DNA of 64,000 bases from Shewanella psychromarinicola (GTDB taxonomy: Bacteria; Pseudomonadota; Gammaproteobacteria; Enterobacterales; Shewanellaceae). Below are positions 42,763-52,558 of this stretch, in pieces. Position 1 is the first letter of the stretch; each line of letters begins with the position of its first letter. A program made the translations under genes and the position numbers. The notes below the pieces were generated by a model. The model was given only the letters and a program-made list of their open reading frames with translations, was not told the origin of the DNA and searched no databases. The stretch lies in the NCBI RefSeq assembly GCF_003855155.1, contig NZ_CP034073.1:4278001-4342000 (forward strand), given 5' to 3'.

Positions 42763-43332
42763 AAATTGCCAATACCTTAATAACTAAACTCATTGTGATG
42801 TTATTGGTGAAACCCTTTTTGTGATCAGCCAAGCCAATCTGCGATAGCACCAATGCAGTGCGATTATTATCTGTGCTGCGCTCGAATGCAAAGATTAATG
42901 CTTTTTAGAATAAATGAAGCCAACAATCGAGCCATTACAAAGTGTTTTTATTTAATGCTTTAACCAAATGCCCAGAGTCATCGTTACATCGAAGATATGT
43001 AAAGAGCTCAATTAATACTTCTTCTACTAGGCTTGTTAATAATGATGAACACCGAAGCGGTTTCAAACAACCTCTGTTTATACTGCAGTAAAAATCTAAG
43101 TAACCGACCGAATTACAACAATATTCATTCATTTCATTAACGGGCTCACATAATCAGAAAAGAAGTTAATCTATTTTTGAGAGCTATCACTTTTCTGTTT
43201 AAACCATCTGATATTCTATCATCGTATCCCCGATATGTTCTGTGGTTCCAAGGACGATATTCACGACGATATTGAAAACATCTCAAGGTGAAGCGTTTTC
43301 AAATTGAAGTGACTCCAGAGTAAGGACTCAAA
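42763..43332. other. Upstream region of recR and a diguanylate cyclase
   Basis: About 570 bp of AT-rich divergent intergenic DNA at one border of the inserted segment. No intact gene or obvious repeat was found. It must supply a new promoter for recR. Confidence 0.45.
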
Positions 43333-44169
43333 ATGTACGATATTTTACCCGTATTAGGTAGCGGACTGGTTATTTGCGGAGCGCTATTACTGGCAATGGC
43401 CATCGGACCAGTATGGACGCTATTTCGCCAGCTACCAATAGGTGGATTACGCTATAGTTGGGGGTTTCTGATTCTGCTGATCCTGTTTTTTATCGCAGGT
43501 TATGTCGTATACGCAAAATTTAGCTTAGTTAAATCTTATCAACCACTCGATCTCGTCGTGCCGATTATATTTTTTTGCGGAGCTATTTTTGTATTTGTTG
43601 TTTGTAGCCTGTCACTCAAAACGACCAGCGACATCATGCAGTTGTATGCCCTCAAGCAGGAAAACATCACCGACTCACTAATGGGGATCTTCAACCGTCG
43701 TTACTTAGACCGTCGCCTTAAAGAGGAGACACAAAGGGCCCAAAGTTACTCTAAGCCTCTGTCTATCTTTATGATCGATATCGATCATTTCAAAATCATT
43801 AATGATAACTATGGTCATCAGATTGGAGACTTAGTACTGAAAAATATCGCCCAAAATATCAAAGAGTCATTAAGAGAGTCGGATGTACTTGCCCGATATG
43901 GTGGTGAAGAGTTTGTGGTCATTCTTCCTCGAACTCAAATTTCTACATCCTATAAACTGGCTGAACGACTCAGGCAGGTTGTGGAGAACACTCAGTTGCC
44001 ACTGCCTGAAGAGCCTGGCATAGATATGCTTTCAATTGGGGTTACTGTGAGTGTTGGTGTCGCAGGACTAACGTCTGAGTGTAAAGACTACCTGTGTCTG
44101 ATTAAAAATGCAGATAGAGCACTCTATCAGGCAAAACAAAATGGCCGCAACCAAGTAGTAATGGGGTAA
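43333..44169 (+). CDS. Membrane diguanylate cyclase
   Basis: The 278-residue protein has three N-terminal membrane helices (about 8-28, 45-62, 75-95), a short linker and a GGDEF domain from about 112. The active site is ARYGGEEF with an RxxD inhibitory site (RESD) five residues before it. SLMGIFNRRYLDRR and IDHFKIINDNYGH complete the motif set. It should make c-di-GMP. It lies in the accessory segment between recR and ybaB. Confidence 0.9.
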   Translation: MYDILPVLGSGLVICGALLLAMAIGPVWTLFRQLPIGGLRYSWGFLILLILFFIAGYVVYAKFSLVKSYQPLDLVVPIIFFCGAIFVFVVCSLSLKTTSDIMQLYALKQENITDSLMGIFNRRYLDRRLKEETQRAQSYSKPLSIFMIDIDHFKIINDNYGHQIGDLVLKNIAQNIKESLRESDVLARYGGEEFVVILPRTQISTSYKLAERLRQVVENTQLPLPEEPGIDMLSIGVTVSVGVAGLTSECKDYLCLIKNADRALYQAKQNGRNQVVMG

Positions 44170-45399
44170 AAATAGAAGCAGAGCAGCAATAAACTATACC
44201 CTAAACTATGACCTAAACTATGCCCTGTTGCCGATAAAACCCTATCGTGAGGTCTAATGATAGCGCTCAACTAAAAACAGACACTTTTTAAGCTAGTTTA
44301 CTTTCAAAAATTGATTGGTGATATATAACCTAAAATGAACGACTTGGTTCACTGATGTAATAACTGACATAAACCCAAGTCGCACATTGCACTAGGTTTT
44401 TTGGCTAACGTTAATATTGATACATGCATTCTGAGGTTAACGCTCTAAAGACACGCTTGGTCAGTTAACTAACGCTCAGCATTCTAACCGTTTGCTTTTT
44501 GATTCATGTGTATTCGGCTTTTTTAATAACCTTATCCTCGAAATAGTTTTCAGCAATGCATCATGACACTGGGGGTGACTATCAAGTACAAGGTTATGTC
44601 ATTATTGAATAATAAGCTCTGGCGAATGCAGTTTATGGCTAACAATAAAAATGCGCAGATTAAATCGGCATTTCAATTTCGTCTGGCAAATGGTTGATTG
44701 TATATTACTAGCATTAACATACTATTTTATTTAATCTTTTAACCTCTTTCTATTTTTAGGGTTATTTTATGTCATAAAAATTAATCCTAAAATTTCCAAT
44801 ATAGTTCCTAAATAGTTCCTAACTAACTTTGTCTATAGAGTGCACCGAATTTTCTAATAAAAAAATCGTAGTTTATAACCCAGCATACAAATTCAAAATC
44901 CGAACTTAAATGAACAGAAAATCAATGTTAAATAGCGGCCAGAATTGACGTCATAAAATGCAGCTGCGTTAACGACGAGTCATGCTTTAAAACAGTCTAC
45001 ATTTAAGCGTTAACTTTATTTCACCTGAAAAACGTTGATACCAAAACAGACGTTATAAGATTTTAGTATAAGGACTGTTCATTTAGATTATAAGAAGTAA
45101 GCGTCATTAAATACTAATGTCATCGGCCTAATTCAACGTGACTAAAAATATCGCCACGCTAATGCTAAGGACGGAAATATTCTAAGCAATAGGAATAAGT
45201 TCATCTATACTTCAACACGAGCTTTAGTGTTTTTCATTCTAAAATTCATTAAAGGTCTTAATTATCATACTGCTAATATTAATATCCGACTAATGAGAGA
45301 CGTTAATTCCACTTCTTGAAAATGGAGAGCCTCAACCTCCATGGAAATATAGCAACAGTCATGATAGATGAGTTAACAAATAGCAAAGGAGATACAATA
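44170..45399. other. Long AT-rich region without a gene
   Basis: About 1.2 kb with no ORF I can support. A TAAACTATRCC-like unit of about 13 bp occurs three times at 44190-44225. The rest shows no hairpin, RNA or protein remnant that I recognise. Such a long empty stretch is unusual here and suggests decayed sequence. Confidence 0.5.
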
Positions 45400-45876
45400 A
45401 TGAAAAAACTATTCATTGCACTAATTGGATTGTTAGTTATCACTGGCACATTTATTCAAACAGCGATGGCGACCGAGCAAGAGGTCAAAAAGACTATCAT
45501 GGACGATAATGCTTATGTAAAAAAGAATCTCAAGGGGCTTGAAGGCACCTATTCGAACGAAGGCGCTATAGAGTTCTGGTCTAGTGGCGGACTGATCCAA
45601 ACAATCAAAGCCGATGGACGGCTAGAAGAATATGACGCGTTCAATATCGATGTTAAACATATTCAAGTTACCATTTTGGTACCAGATAAAATTGCATTGG
45701 CCCATTATTATTCGGAGGGTTCTATGACTCCAAAAGGAAGTCCTGCTGTGGCAAATTATAGAACCCGAGTTAGCCAAGTATATACTAAGGAGGCTGGAAA
45801 ATGGAAAGTACGGTCGTCACATTGGTCACCCATTATTGGTGGCTCTGGTACGAGTCAGACCGCACTAGTTGAATAA
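45400..45876 (+). CDS. Exported NTF2-like (SnoaL/DUF4440-type) protein
   Basis: From the ATG at 45400 (AAAGGAG 8 nt upstream) the protein has 158 residues. A clear signal peptide (KKLFIALIGLLVITG ... AMA) is followed by a domain with the NTF2-like pattern: an N-terminal helix, then strands such as GAIEFWSSGGL, VTILVPDKIALAHYYSEG and YRTRVSQVYTKEAGKWKVRSSHWSP. The last motif is typical of DUF4440/SnoaL proteins. It is probably periplasmic; function unknown. Confidence 0.75.
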   Translation: MKKLFIALIGLLVITGTFIQTAMATEQEVKKTIMDDNAYVKKNLKGLEGTYSNEGAIEFWSSGGLIQTIKADGRLEEYDAFNIDVKHIQVTILVPDKIALAHYYSEGSMTPKGSPAVANYRTRVSQVYTKEAGKWKVRSSHWSPIIGGSGTSQTALVE

Positions 45877-46253
45877 ACCAACCTTTTTAAAAAATACGAA
45901 ACCCCAAATTTTTCTTATAAACAATAAAAGAACCGTGATGGGATCCTTAATAAAGGACAGCAGGTATTCCATTACGTACTTCAGCATAATAGTCAGTTTA
46001 TTATTAAATTATTGACGTTAAATAACTTTGGACATGGTTTCTTGGTCGCATAAATCATGCTCAACGGCTAAGAATGTTATAGTTCGTTGCTGGAAAAAAC
46101 CTGTAAAAATTGCATCAATATTGCATCAAGAATTGGGTATGACTAGCTACATTTCTGTAGCAACTGTCCTGAACAACACCGTTATTCAGACCATGTTATT
46201 ACACCAAACGAAAAAAGGGGATGTATCAACTACATCCCCATATGGCAAATTTA
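45877..46253. other. Intergenic region, no gene supported
   Basis: About 375 bp between convergent genes. An 81-codon plus-strand frame at 46028-46273 lacks a ribosome binding site and a recognised family. Near 46206-46240 an AAAAAAGGGGATGTA...TACATCCCC hairpin can act as a terminator for the MDR gene. Confidence 0.5.
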
Positions 46254-47375
46254 CTACGCTTTATTTGGATTAATGAGGTATTTTTCACCGGTTTTTTTGG
46301 CGGTGTACTGCAAAATAATCGCCGGAGTCATGGCTTGTTCAAAACTTAATTCATCAGTAAATGCACTGGCAAAGGTGGTTTTGATTTCATTGGCCACTTG
46401 TTTTTGCAGCTGACCGATTTGCTGAGGTTGCAGCTTACCCAAGAATCTCATCAATAACCACCCTCCTATGCTCCATGTCATCCCGTATGCGCGGTTCAAG
46501 ATGGTAGGAGAAAAGTCCAGACCACCGTATATATAAACTTGTTTATTAGATTCAGAGCCATAGGTATTAAAACCTACTGCGTCTTTACTGCCCGATTGTT
46601 CCATGGCGGTCAGTATATCGCTCACTACGTCGCCCCCACCTATGGCATCAAAGGCTAAGGTAGCACCGGTTTCATCTATGGCTTTATATAAGTCAGCCTT
46701 GAAAGTGTCACTGGACGAATCACAAATATACTTGGCACCAATCGCCTTGAGTATGTCCACCTGTTGCTGCTTTCTAACAATATTGACTAAAGGGACGTCT
46801 TGAGCCAGACAAATTTTATTTAGCATCTGTCCTAAACTCGATGCAGCGGCGGTGTGCACTAATGCCGTATGGCCTTCCATACGCATGGTTTCTACCATAC
46901 CCAAGGCGGTAAGTGGGTTTACAAAAGAGGAAGCGGCATCATTGGCTGAGGTGCCCTCGTTGTGCACAATACAAGCTTGGGCTGGCACACAACAATATTG
47001 CGCATAAGCACCACCCGATAAAATGGCTACGGTTTTGCCCATTAACGCTTGTGCTGCTTCACTATTACCTGCAGCCACTACGGTTCCGGCTCCTTCATTA
47101 CCAATGGGGAGAACCTGATCTAAGCGAGATTTAATACGGGGTAACATGCCAGGATAAAGAGGTGCATTAAGAGTTGATTTATCACCACTGAGCTGTGCAG
47201 CGGCTAAATTTGAAGGGCCAAACATAGGCCACATATCGGAAGGGTTAATAGGTGCCGCCTCTATACGCACTATTACTTCATGTGGTTTAGGGGCCGGCAC
47301 ATCAACATCCTTTAAGGACATTTCAAGTTGTCCATCTGAGGAGATAAGGGTAAATAGTTGTTTTGATGTTGTCAT
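46254..47375 (-). CDS. MDR-family zinc-binding-type dehydrogenase/quinone reductase
   Basis: The 373-residue protein has an N-terminal GroES-like domain (EVIVRIEAAPINPSDMW, LPIGNEGAGTVVAAG) and a Rossmann domain (ALVHTAAASSLGQML, VNIVRKQQQVDILKAIGA). The catalytic-zinc cysteine and structural-zinc Cys cluster of true alcohol dehydrogenases are absent, so an NADPH-dependent quinone/enone reductase is more likely. It lies in the accessory segment, upstream of nothing co-oriented on its strand except the GST gene 400 bp away. Confidence 0.85.
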   Translation of the reverse strand: MTTSKQLFTLISSDGQLEMSLKDVDVPAPKPHEVIVRIEAAPINPSDMWPMFGPSNLAAAQLSGDKSTLNAPLYPGMLPRIKSRLDQVLPIGNEGAGTVVAAGNSEAAQALMGKTVAILSGGAYAQYCCVPAQACIVHNEGTSANDAASSFVNPLTALGMVETMRMEGHTALVHTAAASSLGQMLNKICLAQDVPLVNIVRKQQQVDILKAIGAKYICDSSSDTFKADLYKAIDETGATLAFDAIGGGDVVSDILTAMEQSGSKDAVGFNTYGSESNKQVYIYGGLDFSPTILNRAYGMTWSIGGWLLMRFLGKLQPQQIGQLQKQVANEIKTTFASAFTDELSFEQAMTPAIILQYTAKKTGEKYLINPNKA

Positions 47376-47783
47376 TATCGATTGCTCTCTTTCTGGTGTA
47401 AAAAGGTAAGTTCAAGTCTAGCCGTATGGTGTAAATATATTGAAATTTTGCTTTAAATATCAAAAAATCGCTATTACATCGATGGTTAAAACGGTACAGA
47501 CGATTGGTTTTGCAGCATAGTCGTCTTGATGAAGTGTATACTCAGGGTCGATTAGTGGCTCATTCACTAACCCCCCCTAGGGTATTAGGCCGAAGAGTAA
47601 GTATTACTGAGCTTAATATAAGAAATCGTTCAGATTACGTATAACAGGTTATTGATACCGAGGGGATATATACCAATCCACTTCTTTATCTGAATTGGTA
47701 TGACTTTTTTTATTAAGATGATATGAATATTACAATGGCTTCATCTAGTAAATATTTAGATATGAAACGTTATTAGTGAGGGC
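47376..47783. other. Intergenic region with hairpin and possible gene remnant
   Basis: About 400 bp. ATACCAAT and ATTGGTAT (47670-47701) form a perfect 8-bp hairpin followed by a T run on the plus strand. Upstream, a short plus-strand frame around 47490-47640 has a coding look (RLVLQHSRLDEVYTQGRL) but no start and no known family. Confidence 0.4.
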
Positions 47784-48446
47784 TTATTTAGCAGCCGCTT
47801 TTTGCAAAATGCCGATAAATTCTGGGAAGGACTCTTCAGCTTGAGTATCGACTATTTTTGAAATCGGTTCGTTGCTCATAGTGTTCCACCACGCTTGTAG
47901 TTTTGGTGTTTTTTCCATAAAGTCTACTTCAAAGATTTTTTTCCCTACCATTACACCTGTCTTAAGACTGTATCGAACGACAAGATCTGTTTGCGTACAC
48001 TTTTCACCCATCAAATAAGGGCCAAAGGCGGCCATGCTCTCTAGGCATGCAAAGGCCTTTATCAGTATGGGTAACATAACAGCACGGTTTGATTCTGATT
48101 TTGGCGCACCCATGAGTAATTCGGGTAAAAACCGTCTTGCGGATAGCTCCACATACAATTCGGCAATGCGCATCAATTCAAAGCCTTTTGCCCTTTGGAA
48201 TGCATCGCTGGGCAGGATTGGCTTGTCTGGGTAATGATGCTCAATATACTCAAGGATGGCCGCAGTTTCTGATAGAAAACCGTGTTCAGTGCCAATACAC
48301 GGCACTTTGCCCATAGGGCTTTTTTCCAAATATGAGGGATGGCCTGGATAAGTGCGCTCTTCATTAAAATCAATGCCTTTTAATAACAAGGCATGTTTTA
48401 TCAAACCGTAATAGTTACTTGCGGGAAAGCCATATAAAGTGAGCAT
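47784..48446 (-). CDS. Glutathione S-transferase family protein
   Basis: The 220-residue protein has a thioredoxin-like N-terminal domain starting MLTLYGFPASNYY with the cis-Pro and SNAIL-type motif in GKVPCIGTEHGFLSETAAILEYIE. An all-helical C-terminal domain follows (GPYLMGEKCTQTDLVVRYSL). The start at 48446 fits the domain; ATGs at 48461 and 48548 are possible but have no better ribosome binding site. Part of the accessory segment; substrate unknown. Confidence 0.8.
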   Translation of the reverse strand: MLTLYGFPASNYYGLIKHALLLKGIDFNEERTYPGHPSYLEKSPMGKVPCIGTEHGFLSETAAILEYIEHHYPDKPILPSDAFQRAKGFELMRIAELYVELSARRFLPELLMGAPKSESNRAVMLPILIKAFACLESMAAFGPYLMGEKCTQTDLVVRYSLKTGVMVGKKIFEVDFMEKTPKLQAWWNTMSNEPISKIVDTQAEESFPEFIGILQKAAAK

Positions 48447-48828
48447 ATTGTCATATTCCATAATTAAAGTGTCGATTAGCTTCTCATAAGGAATGTTAGA
48501 AATATAGGGTGTTAGTGAAATGGGCCGAGTTGACAATGTCCTAAGCAAAAAAGCCAGTTGGGGTCAGGTTGACATTAAATACCAATGATCACCTTTGGTG
48601 GCATAACCTTTACGTTTTTCAAGGCTGTGACAGCATGGATGTTGCACCCGTTATAAGTTGGTTTAGTGCGGATCAGCCATCTGATAATGCCTTTAAACAT
48701 CAACGCGTAAAGACTTACATGCTTTCAGTTATGGTGAAACGCATCACCTAAAATATAAAAACAAATAAGTTGAGCGAAGACGAGTATTGCTAAGTCGTGA
48801 AATAAACCATATACGCGACCTGAGTTAA
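48447..48828. other. Junction region near integrase remnant
   Basis: About 380 bp with no intact gene, lying between the GST gene and the integrase fragment. Short frames here show no family. Confidence 0.4.
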
Positions 48829-49035
48829 ATACTGTCCCAAAAAATGGCTAGTACTGTTCCTACTTGGCTTGCGGATCAGATGGGGCATAGTGATAGGGAG
48901 GACTCAACAATCTATGGCAAATGGATCGCGGGTGAACGACCTGACCATAAAACTAAGAAAACTGAGAAAACTGAGAAAACTAAGAAGGCTAAGAAGGCTA
49001 AGAATGAAGACCCCAAATTCCTTTATAATTCCTAA
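48829..49035 (+). pseudogene. C-terminal remnant of a tyrosine recombinase
   Basis: The frame reads VPTWLADQMGHSDREDSTIYGKW, matching the last catalytic block of phage-type integrases: the His of QMGH and the nucleophile Tyr of YGKW. A stop lies at 48826-48828 just upstream, and the catalytic domain before it is missing. The tail is a low-complexity Lys/Thr repeat (KKTEKTEKTKKAKKAK). It marks a past integration event next to ybaB. Confidence 0.75.
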
Positions 49036-49095
49036 TGTAATTCCCAAGAAATGATAACAAGGGAATTACACGAGGAAAAGTCAGCATCTTAGCTT

Positions 49096-49428
49096 CTAGA
49101 AAGGCATTTTCATCCCTGGTGGTAATTGCATACCGCCAGTCACTTCGGCCATTTTAGTCTTTTGATTTTCTTCAATGCGACGAGCTGCATCGTTACACGC
49201 TGCAGCGATAAGATCTTCTAGCATCTCTTTATCGTCTTCCATCAAGCTTGGATCAATTTCAACTGTACGCACATTGTGGTTACCTGTCATGGTTACTTTA
49301 ACCAAGCCAGCACCCGCTTCACCTGTCATTTCTGTGCGAGCAATTTCTTCCTGCATTTGAGCCATTTTGTCTTGCATCATTTGGGCTTGTTTCATTAAAT
49401 TGCCCATACCGCCTTTTCCACCAAACAT
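49096..49428 (-). CDS. ybaB: Nucleoid-associated protein YbaB/EbfC
   Basis: The 110-residue protein starts [20 protein letters not shown], carries the central [18 protein letters not shown] strand set and ends [10 protein letters not shown]. It is a dimeric DNA-binding protein of the EbfC family. It lies 145 bp downstream of dnaX on the same strand, the conserved order. Its usual partner recR is displaced. Confidence 0.95.
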   Translation of the reverse strand: MFGGKGGMGNLMKQAQMMQDKMAQMQEEIARTEMTGEAGAGLVKVTMTGNHNVRTVEIDPSLMEDDKEMLEDLIAAACNDAARRIEENQKTKMAEVTGGMQLPPGMKMPF

Positions 49429-49573
49429 AGTCGTATCTCTCTCTAATTAAGGTTGTTAGCAAGTCGTCATAGTGACGCTAATCTTACTGAAATAAAATCG
49501 ATTGGCAATCTAGCAAATACACTTTTGAGATGAAGATATATTCATTTTAAGCTAAATCACCGTATTTGTTCAT

Positions 49574-52408
49574 TTATAAAGCGTTAATTTGTGTAATATC
49601 CTGCGCAATTTGTCCTAGCTGTTCCAACGGATATTCAATACTGTCACTGTCTAATTGAGCCGATAAGCGTTGAACCATCCACTGAACGTTATCATCAAGC
49701 AAAATAGACTGTTGAGCCTGTGCGATAAGTTCACGATGAAAACGTTTACGTAACTCAAGGGGCGTTTCTCGTTTAGGCACAATCCCAATCTGGATCTGTA
49801 CTTGAGTCGGTTGCCCAAGGTATTGAGATAACGCGTCTTGCAGTTGATCAATAGCTGTCTGGGCAGACAAATGTTTTTGATCGGGTTTCAACACCAATAT
49901 CATAGGATTTGACAATGCCGAACACACAGAGTTCACCCCTAATTGCCGAACCCTACCGCCAACAGACACATTAGTCATCACTTTATACCAATGTAAATCA
50001 ATCTCGTTTCCTTGAATACTGTGTGGCTCAAATTGGGCTTTTACATCTATGGGCGTCGCATCAGTAGGACCTCGAACGACAGACTCTGCGCTAATGTTGA
50101 GCGATTGGGCTGTCAATGAGCTCGTTTTATGTGCGTGATTATGTGCGTGAGCAGCTTGCTGATGACTGGCCGTGTCTGTCGGTTGAATAGTGGCTTCAGT
50201 GACGGGCTTAATCGCATCATGAACATCTGCAAATGCATTGATTGGCTCACCCTCTTCGGGCGCGACCCAAGGAGCCCTATCATAATCTGCCACTACTGGA
50301 GAATTGATTGTTTCGGCAGTAGATAACGCTTCAAAAGCTTTAGGATCAGTTTCAGTCACTGCAGGCGACTCATTGGCGCTGACAACCGATGTCACTGCAG
50401 GTTTGTTCACTCTTGAAGTGGTTATTTTTGTCGATTCTTTTTTTGCCAGTTCATCTTTATGTTGTAACACCCCGACATCGGCAATAAGTGAATCACGACT
50501 GGCTAACACTTCGTCAAGAAAATCGTCTACATTATCCTCAGAATCAGTGAGGTTTGGGCGAGTATTATCACTGACATGATTAGCCGTTTTCGGTTCAGAC
50601 CTTGAGTCAGTAACATCATCAACATTGTTAGCTTCAGTTGTTCCATTTAAAGCCGAAAAAGCCCCCTCTTCGTCATGATCAAATGGTTGATATTCCATGG
50701 ACATATCATCAGACACGTCATAATCCATAAAAGCATACGCGTTGAGCGGAATATCATCCGCATTACCACTCAATTGACTATTTTCTACAACATTGCTGTC
50801 TGCAGTACTCTGCGCTAATTGATGTTTTTCAACCCGCTCTTCAGACGCAGCAATATCCCTTTTCAGCGGTGCTGTTGTGATTTGAGTCGTCGTTTCAGCA
50901 TCAGCACGAATATCGCCATTGTCTGATGCCGCAGTATGAATAATATCGGCAGCAGTCTTATCAGCTGTCATATGGCTAACGTCACGCTTGACGACGTGGT
51001 TGGTAACATTACCAATCGGCATATCGCTTTTGGGTGGCAATGGATTAAACCCCAAACTTTGCGCTTGGTCCAACAACAAAGCTTGCTCAGCCACCAGTGA
51101 AGATGCGACTGGCTCATCGTCGATAGCATCAGCAACGTCCACCTCCGTGGTCGCTGCAGTTTCATCCTGAATAGATAATGCTGTTGTCGGTAAAACAATG
51201 TCTTTTTGCGGCTGAAGATCAGACTTTGGGCCTGTTTCAATGACCTCTTGCGTTGGAGATGATGAACCGTCAATAACGCTTAAATCAATGTTAGCCGGCG
51301 TCGTTGTTAGCCAGCGTTTTACTTGTTTTTCGGGGGTAAACGCTACTGCGCGAAGTAACGCCATTTCCAAGCCCGATTTAGGATCGGGGGCAAAGGCTAA
51401 ATCTTTACGACCGTTAAGCAACATTTGGTAATAAAGCTGTACTTGTTCAGGCGCTAATTGCTGTGAGAATGCTAGAATTTGTTCACTAAACAGCGATTGT
51501 TGCGCTGCAGCGGGGGCAAACTGAGTTAAGGTGATTTGATGCAATAACTCTAATAAACTGCGCAATACTTCTTCAGCATCGGCACCGAATGCCAACACTT
51601 TTGCTACCGTTTGCATTAATGGCCCAACATCGGCATCACACAAGGCTTTTAATAAGGCCAGCACATGTTGTTCATCAATACTGCCCAACATGGTTTGCAC
51701 TTGTGTCAGCATCACTTGGCCACTGCCAAACGCTATCGCTTGGTCAGTTAAACTGAGCGCATCACGCATACTGCCATTGGCCGCTTTGGCTAATAAGCTC
51801 AGCGCTTGTGGCTCAAAAGGTAATTGTTCTTGGGTGATCACATACTCGAGTTGCTTGCTAATTTCGTCTTGCGACAAACTTTTTAGATTAAACTGTAAGC
51901 AACGAGATAATACAGTAACAGGCAGTTTATGCGGATCGGTAGTCGCTAGCAAAAACTTAACGTGCTCAGGAGGCTCTTCTAACGTCTTTAGCAATGCATT
52001 AAAACTGCTACGCGACAGCATGTGTACTTCATCGATTAAGTACACTTTAAAACGCCCACGGGAAGGACGGTATTGCACATTATCAAGGAGTTCACGAGTA
52101 TCATCGACTTTAGTACGCGATGCCGCATCGACTTCAATTAAATCAACAAATCGACCTTGAGCAATTTCAATGCAGCTAGAACATTCACCACAAGGATTAG
52201 CAGTAACGCCGGTTTCACAATTGAGACCTTTAGCAAATAAACGCGCCAAACTGGTTTTACCCACACCGCGTGTTCCGGTAAAGAGGTAAGCGTGATGTAA
52301 ACGTTGCTGGCTCAATGCATTAGTTAATGCCATTAATACATGGGATTGACCAACCATTTGTTCAAATTTAGCAGGACGCCATTTGCGGGCGAGTACTTGG
52401 TAAGACAT
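49574..52408 (-). CDS. dnaX: DNA polymerase III subunits gamma and tau
   Basis: The protein starts MSYQVLARKWRPAKFEQMVG (GGGGA 5 nt upstream; the longer frame from 52420 is not used). Domain I has the Walker A GTRGVGKTS, a zinc module (C-x8-C-x2-C-x2-C) and the Walker B LIDEVHMLS. Domain III follows to about residue 360. At 944 residues it is about 300 longer than E. coli tau. The extra length is a low-complexity acidic/Thr/Val-rich linker (about 375-800), after which the conserved alpha-binding C-terminus returns (NEIDLHWYKVM onward). No E. coli-like A-AAA-AAG slippage site was noticed. Confidence 0.95.
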   Translation of the reverse strand: MSYQVLARKWRPAKFEQMVGQSHVLMALTNALSQQRLHHAYLFTGTRGVGKTSLARLFAKGLNCETGVTANPCGECSSCIEIAQGRFVDLIEVDAASRTKVDDTRELLDNVQYRPSRGRFKVYLIDEVHMLSRSSFNALLKTLEEPPEHVKFLLATTDPHKLPVTVLSRCLQFNLKSLSQDEISKQLEYVITQEQLPFEPQALSLLAKAANGSMRDALSLTDQAIAFGSGQVMLTQVQTMLGSIDEQHVLALLKALCDADVGPLMQTVAKVLAFGADAEEVLRSLLELLHQITLTQFAPAAAQQSLFSEQILAFSQQLAPEQVQLYYQMLLNGRKDLAFAPDPKSGLEMALLRAVAFTPEKQVKRWLTTTPANIDLSVIDGSSSPTQEVIETGPKSDLQPQKDIVLPTTALSIQDETAATTEVDVADAIDDEPVASSLVAEQALLLDQAQSLGFNPLPPKSDMPIGNVTNHVVKRDVSHMTADKTAADIIHTAASDNGDIRADAETTTQITTAPLKRDIAASEERVEKHQLAQSTADSNVVENSQLSGNADDIPLNAYAFMDYDVSDDMSMEYQPFDHDEEGAFSALNGTTEANNVDDVTDSRSEPKTANHVSDNTRPNLTDSEDNVDDFLDEVLASRDSLIADVGVLQHKDELAKKESTKITTSRVNKPAVTSVVSANESPAVTETDPKAFEALSTAETINSPVVADYDRAPWVAPEEGEPINAFADVHDAIKPVTEATIQPTDTASHQQAAHAHNHAHKTSSLTAQSLNISAESVVRGPTDATPIDVKAQFEPHSIQGNEIDLHWYKVMTNVSVGGRVRQLGVNSVCSALSNPMILVLKPDQKHLSAQTAIDQLQDALSQYLGQPTQVQIQIGIVPKRETPLELRKRFHRELIAQAQQSILLDDNVQWMVQRLSAQLDSDSIEYPLEQLGQIAQDITQINAL

Positions 52409-52438
52409 GAAATTCCCCACACAGAGCTATCGGGACTC

Positions 52439-52491
52439 AATCCCTTTAAAGGGATTAACAATAACATGCCAAGGGCTGGCATGCTATTGTT
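52439..52491 (-). promoter_or_regulatory. Two hairpins in the dnaX leader
   Basis: A perfect palindrome AATCCCTTTAAAGGGATT (52439-52456) abuts a 15-bp hairpin with one mismatch (52457-52471 with 52477-52491). Both lie between apt and dnaX, 30-85 nt before the dnaX start. Neither is followed by a T run, so they look like leader structure rather than a terminator. Confidence 0.5.
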
Positions 52492-52558
52492 GAGCAAGTA
52501 TTTGATAGAGCACAATGCAGTTAACTGCCTAATAAAAAAGCAGTTTATATTGCTTTGA

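Noticed and set aside
46028..46273. 81-codon plus-strand frame between the NTF2-like and MDR genes
   Set aside because: No ribosome binding site or family, and it runs into the convergent gene's terminator and 3' end.
47490..47640. Coding-like stretch in the accessory segment, considered as a regulator remnant
   Set aside because: No start codon with a ribosome binding site and no family match that I can name.
52409..52558. Possible 4.5S SRP RNA between apt and dnaX
   Set aside because: The conserved GGAAGCAG-type SRP loop sequence is absent; the region holds only two hairpins.
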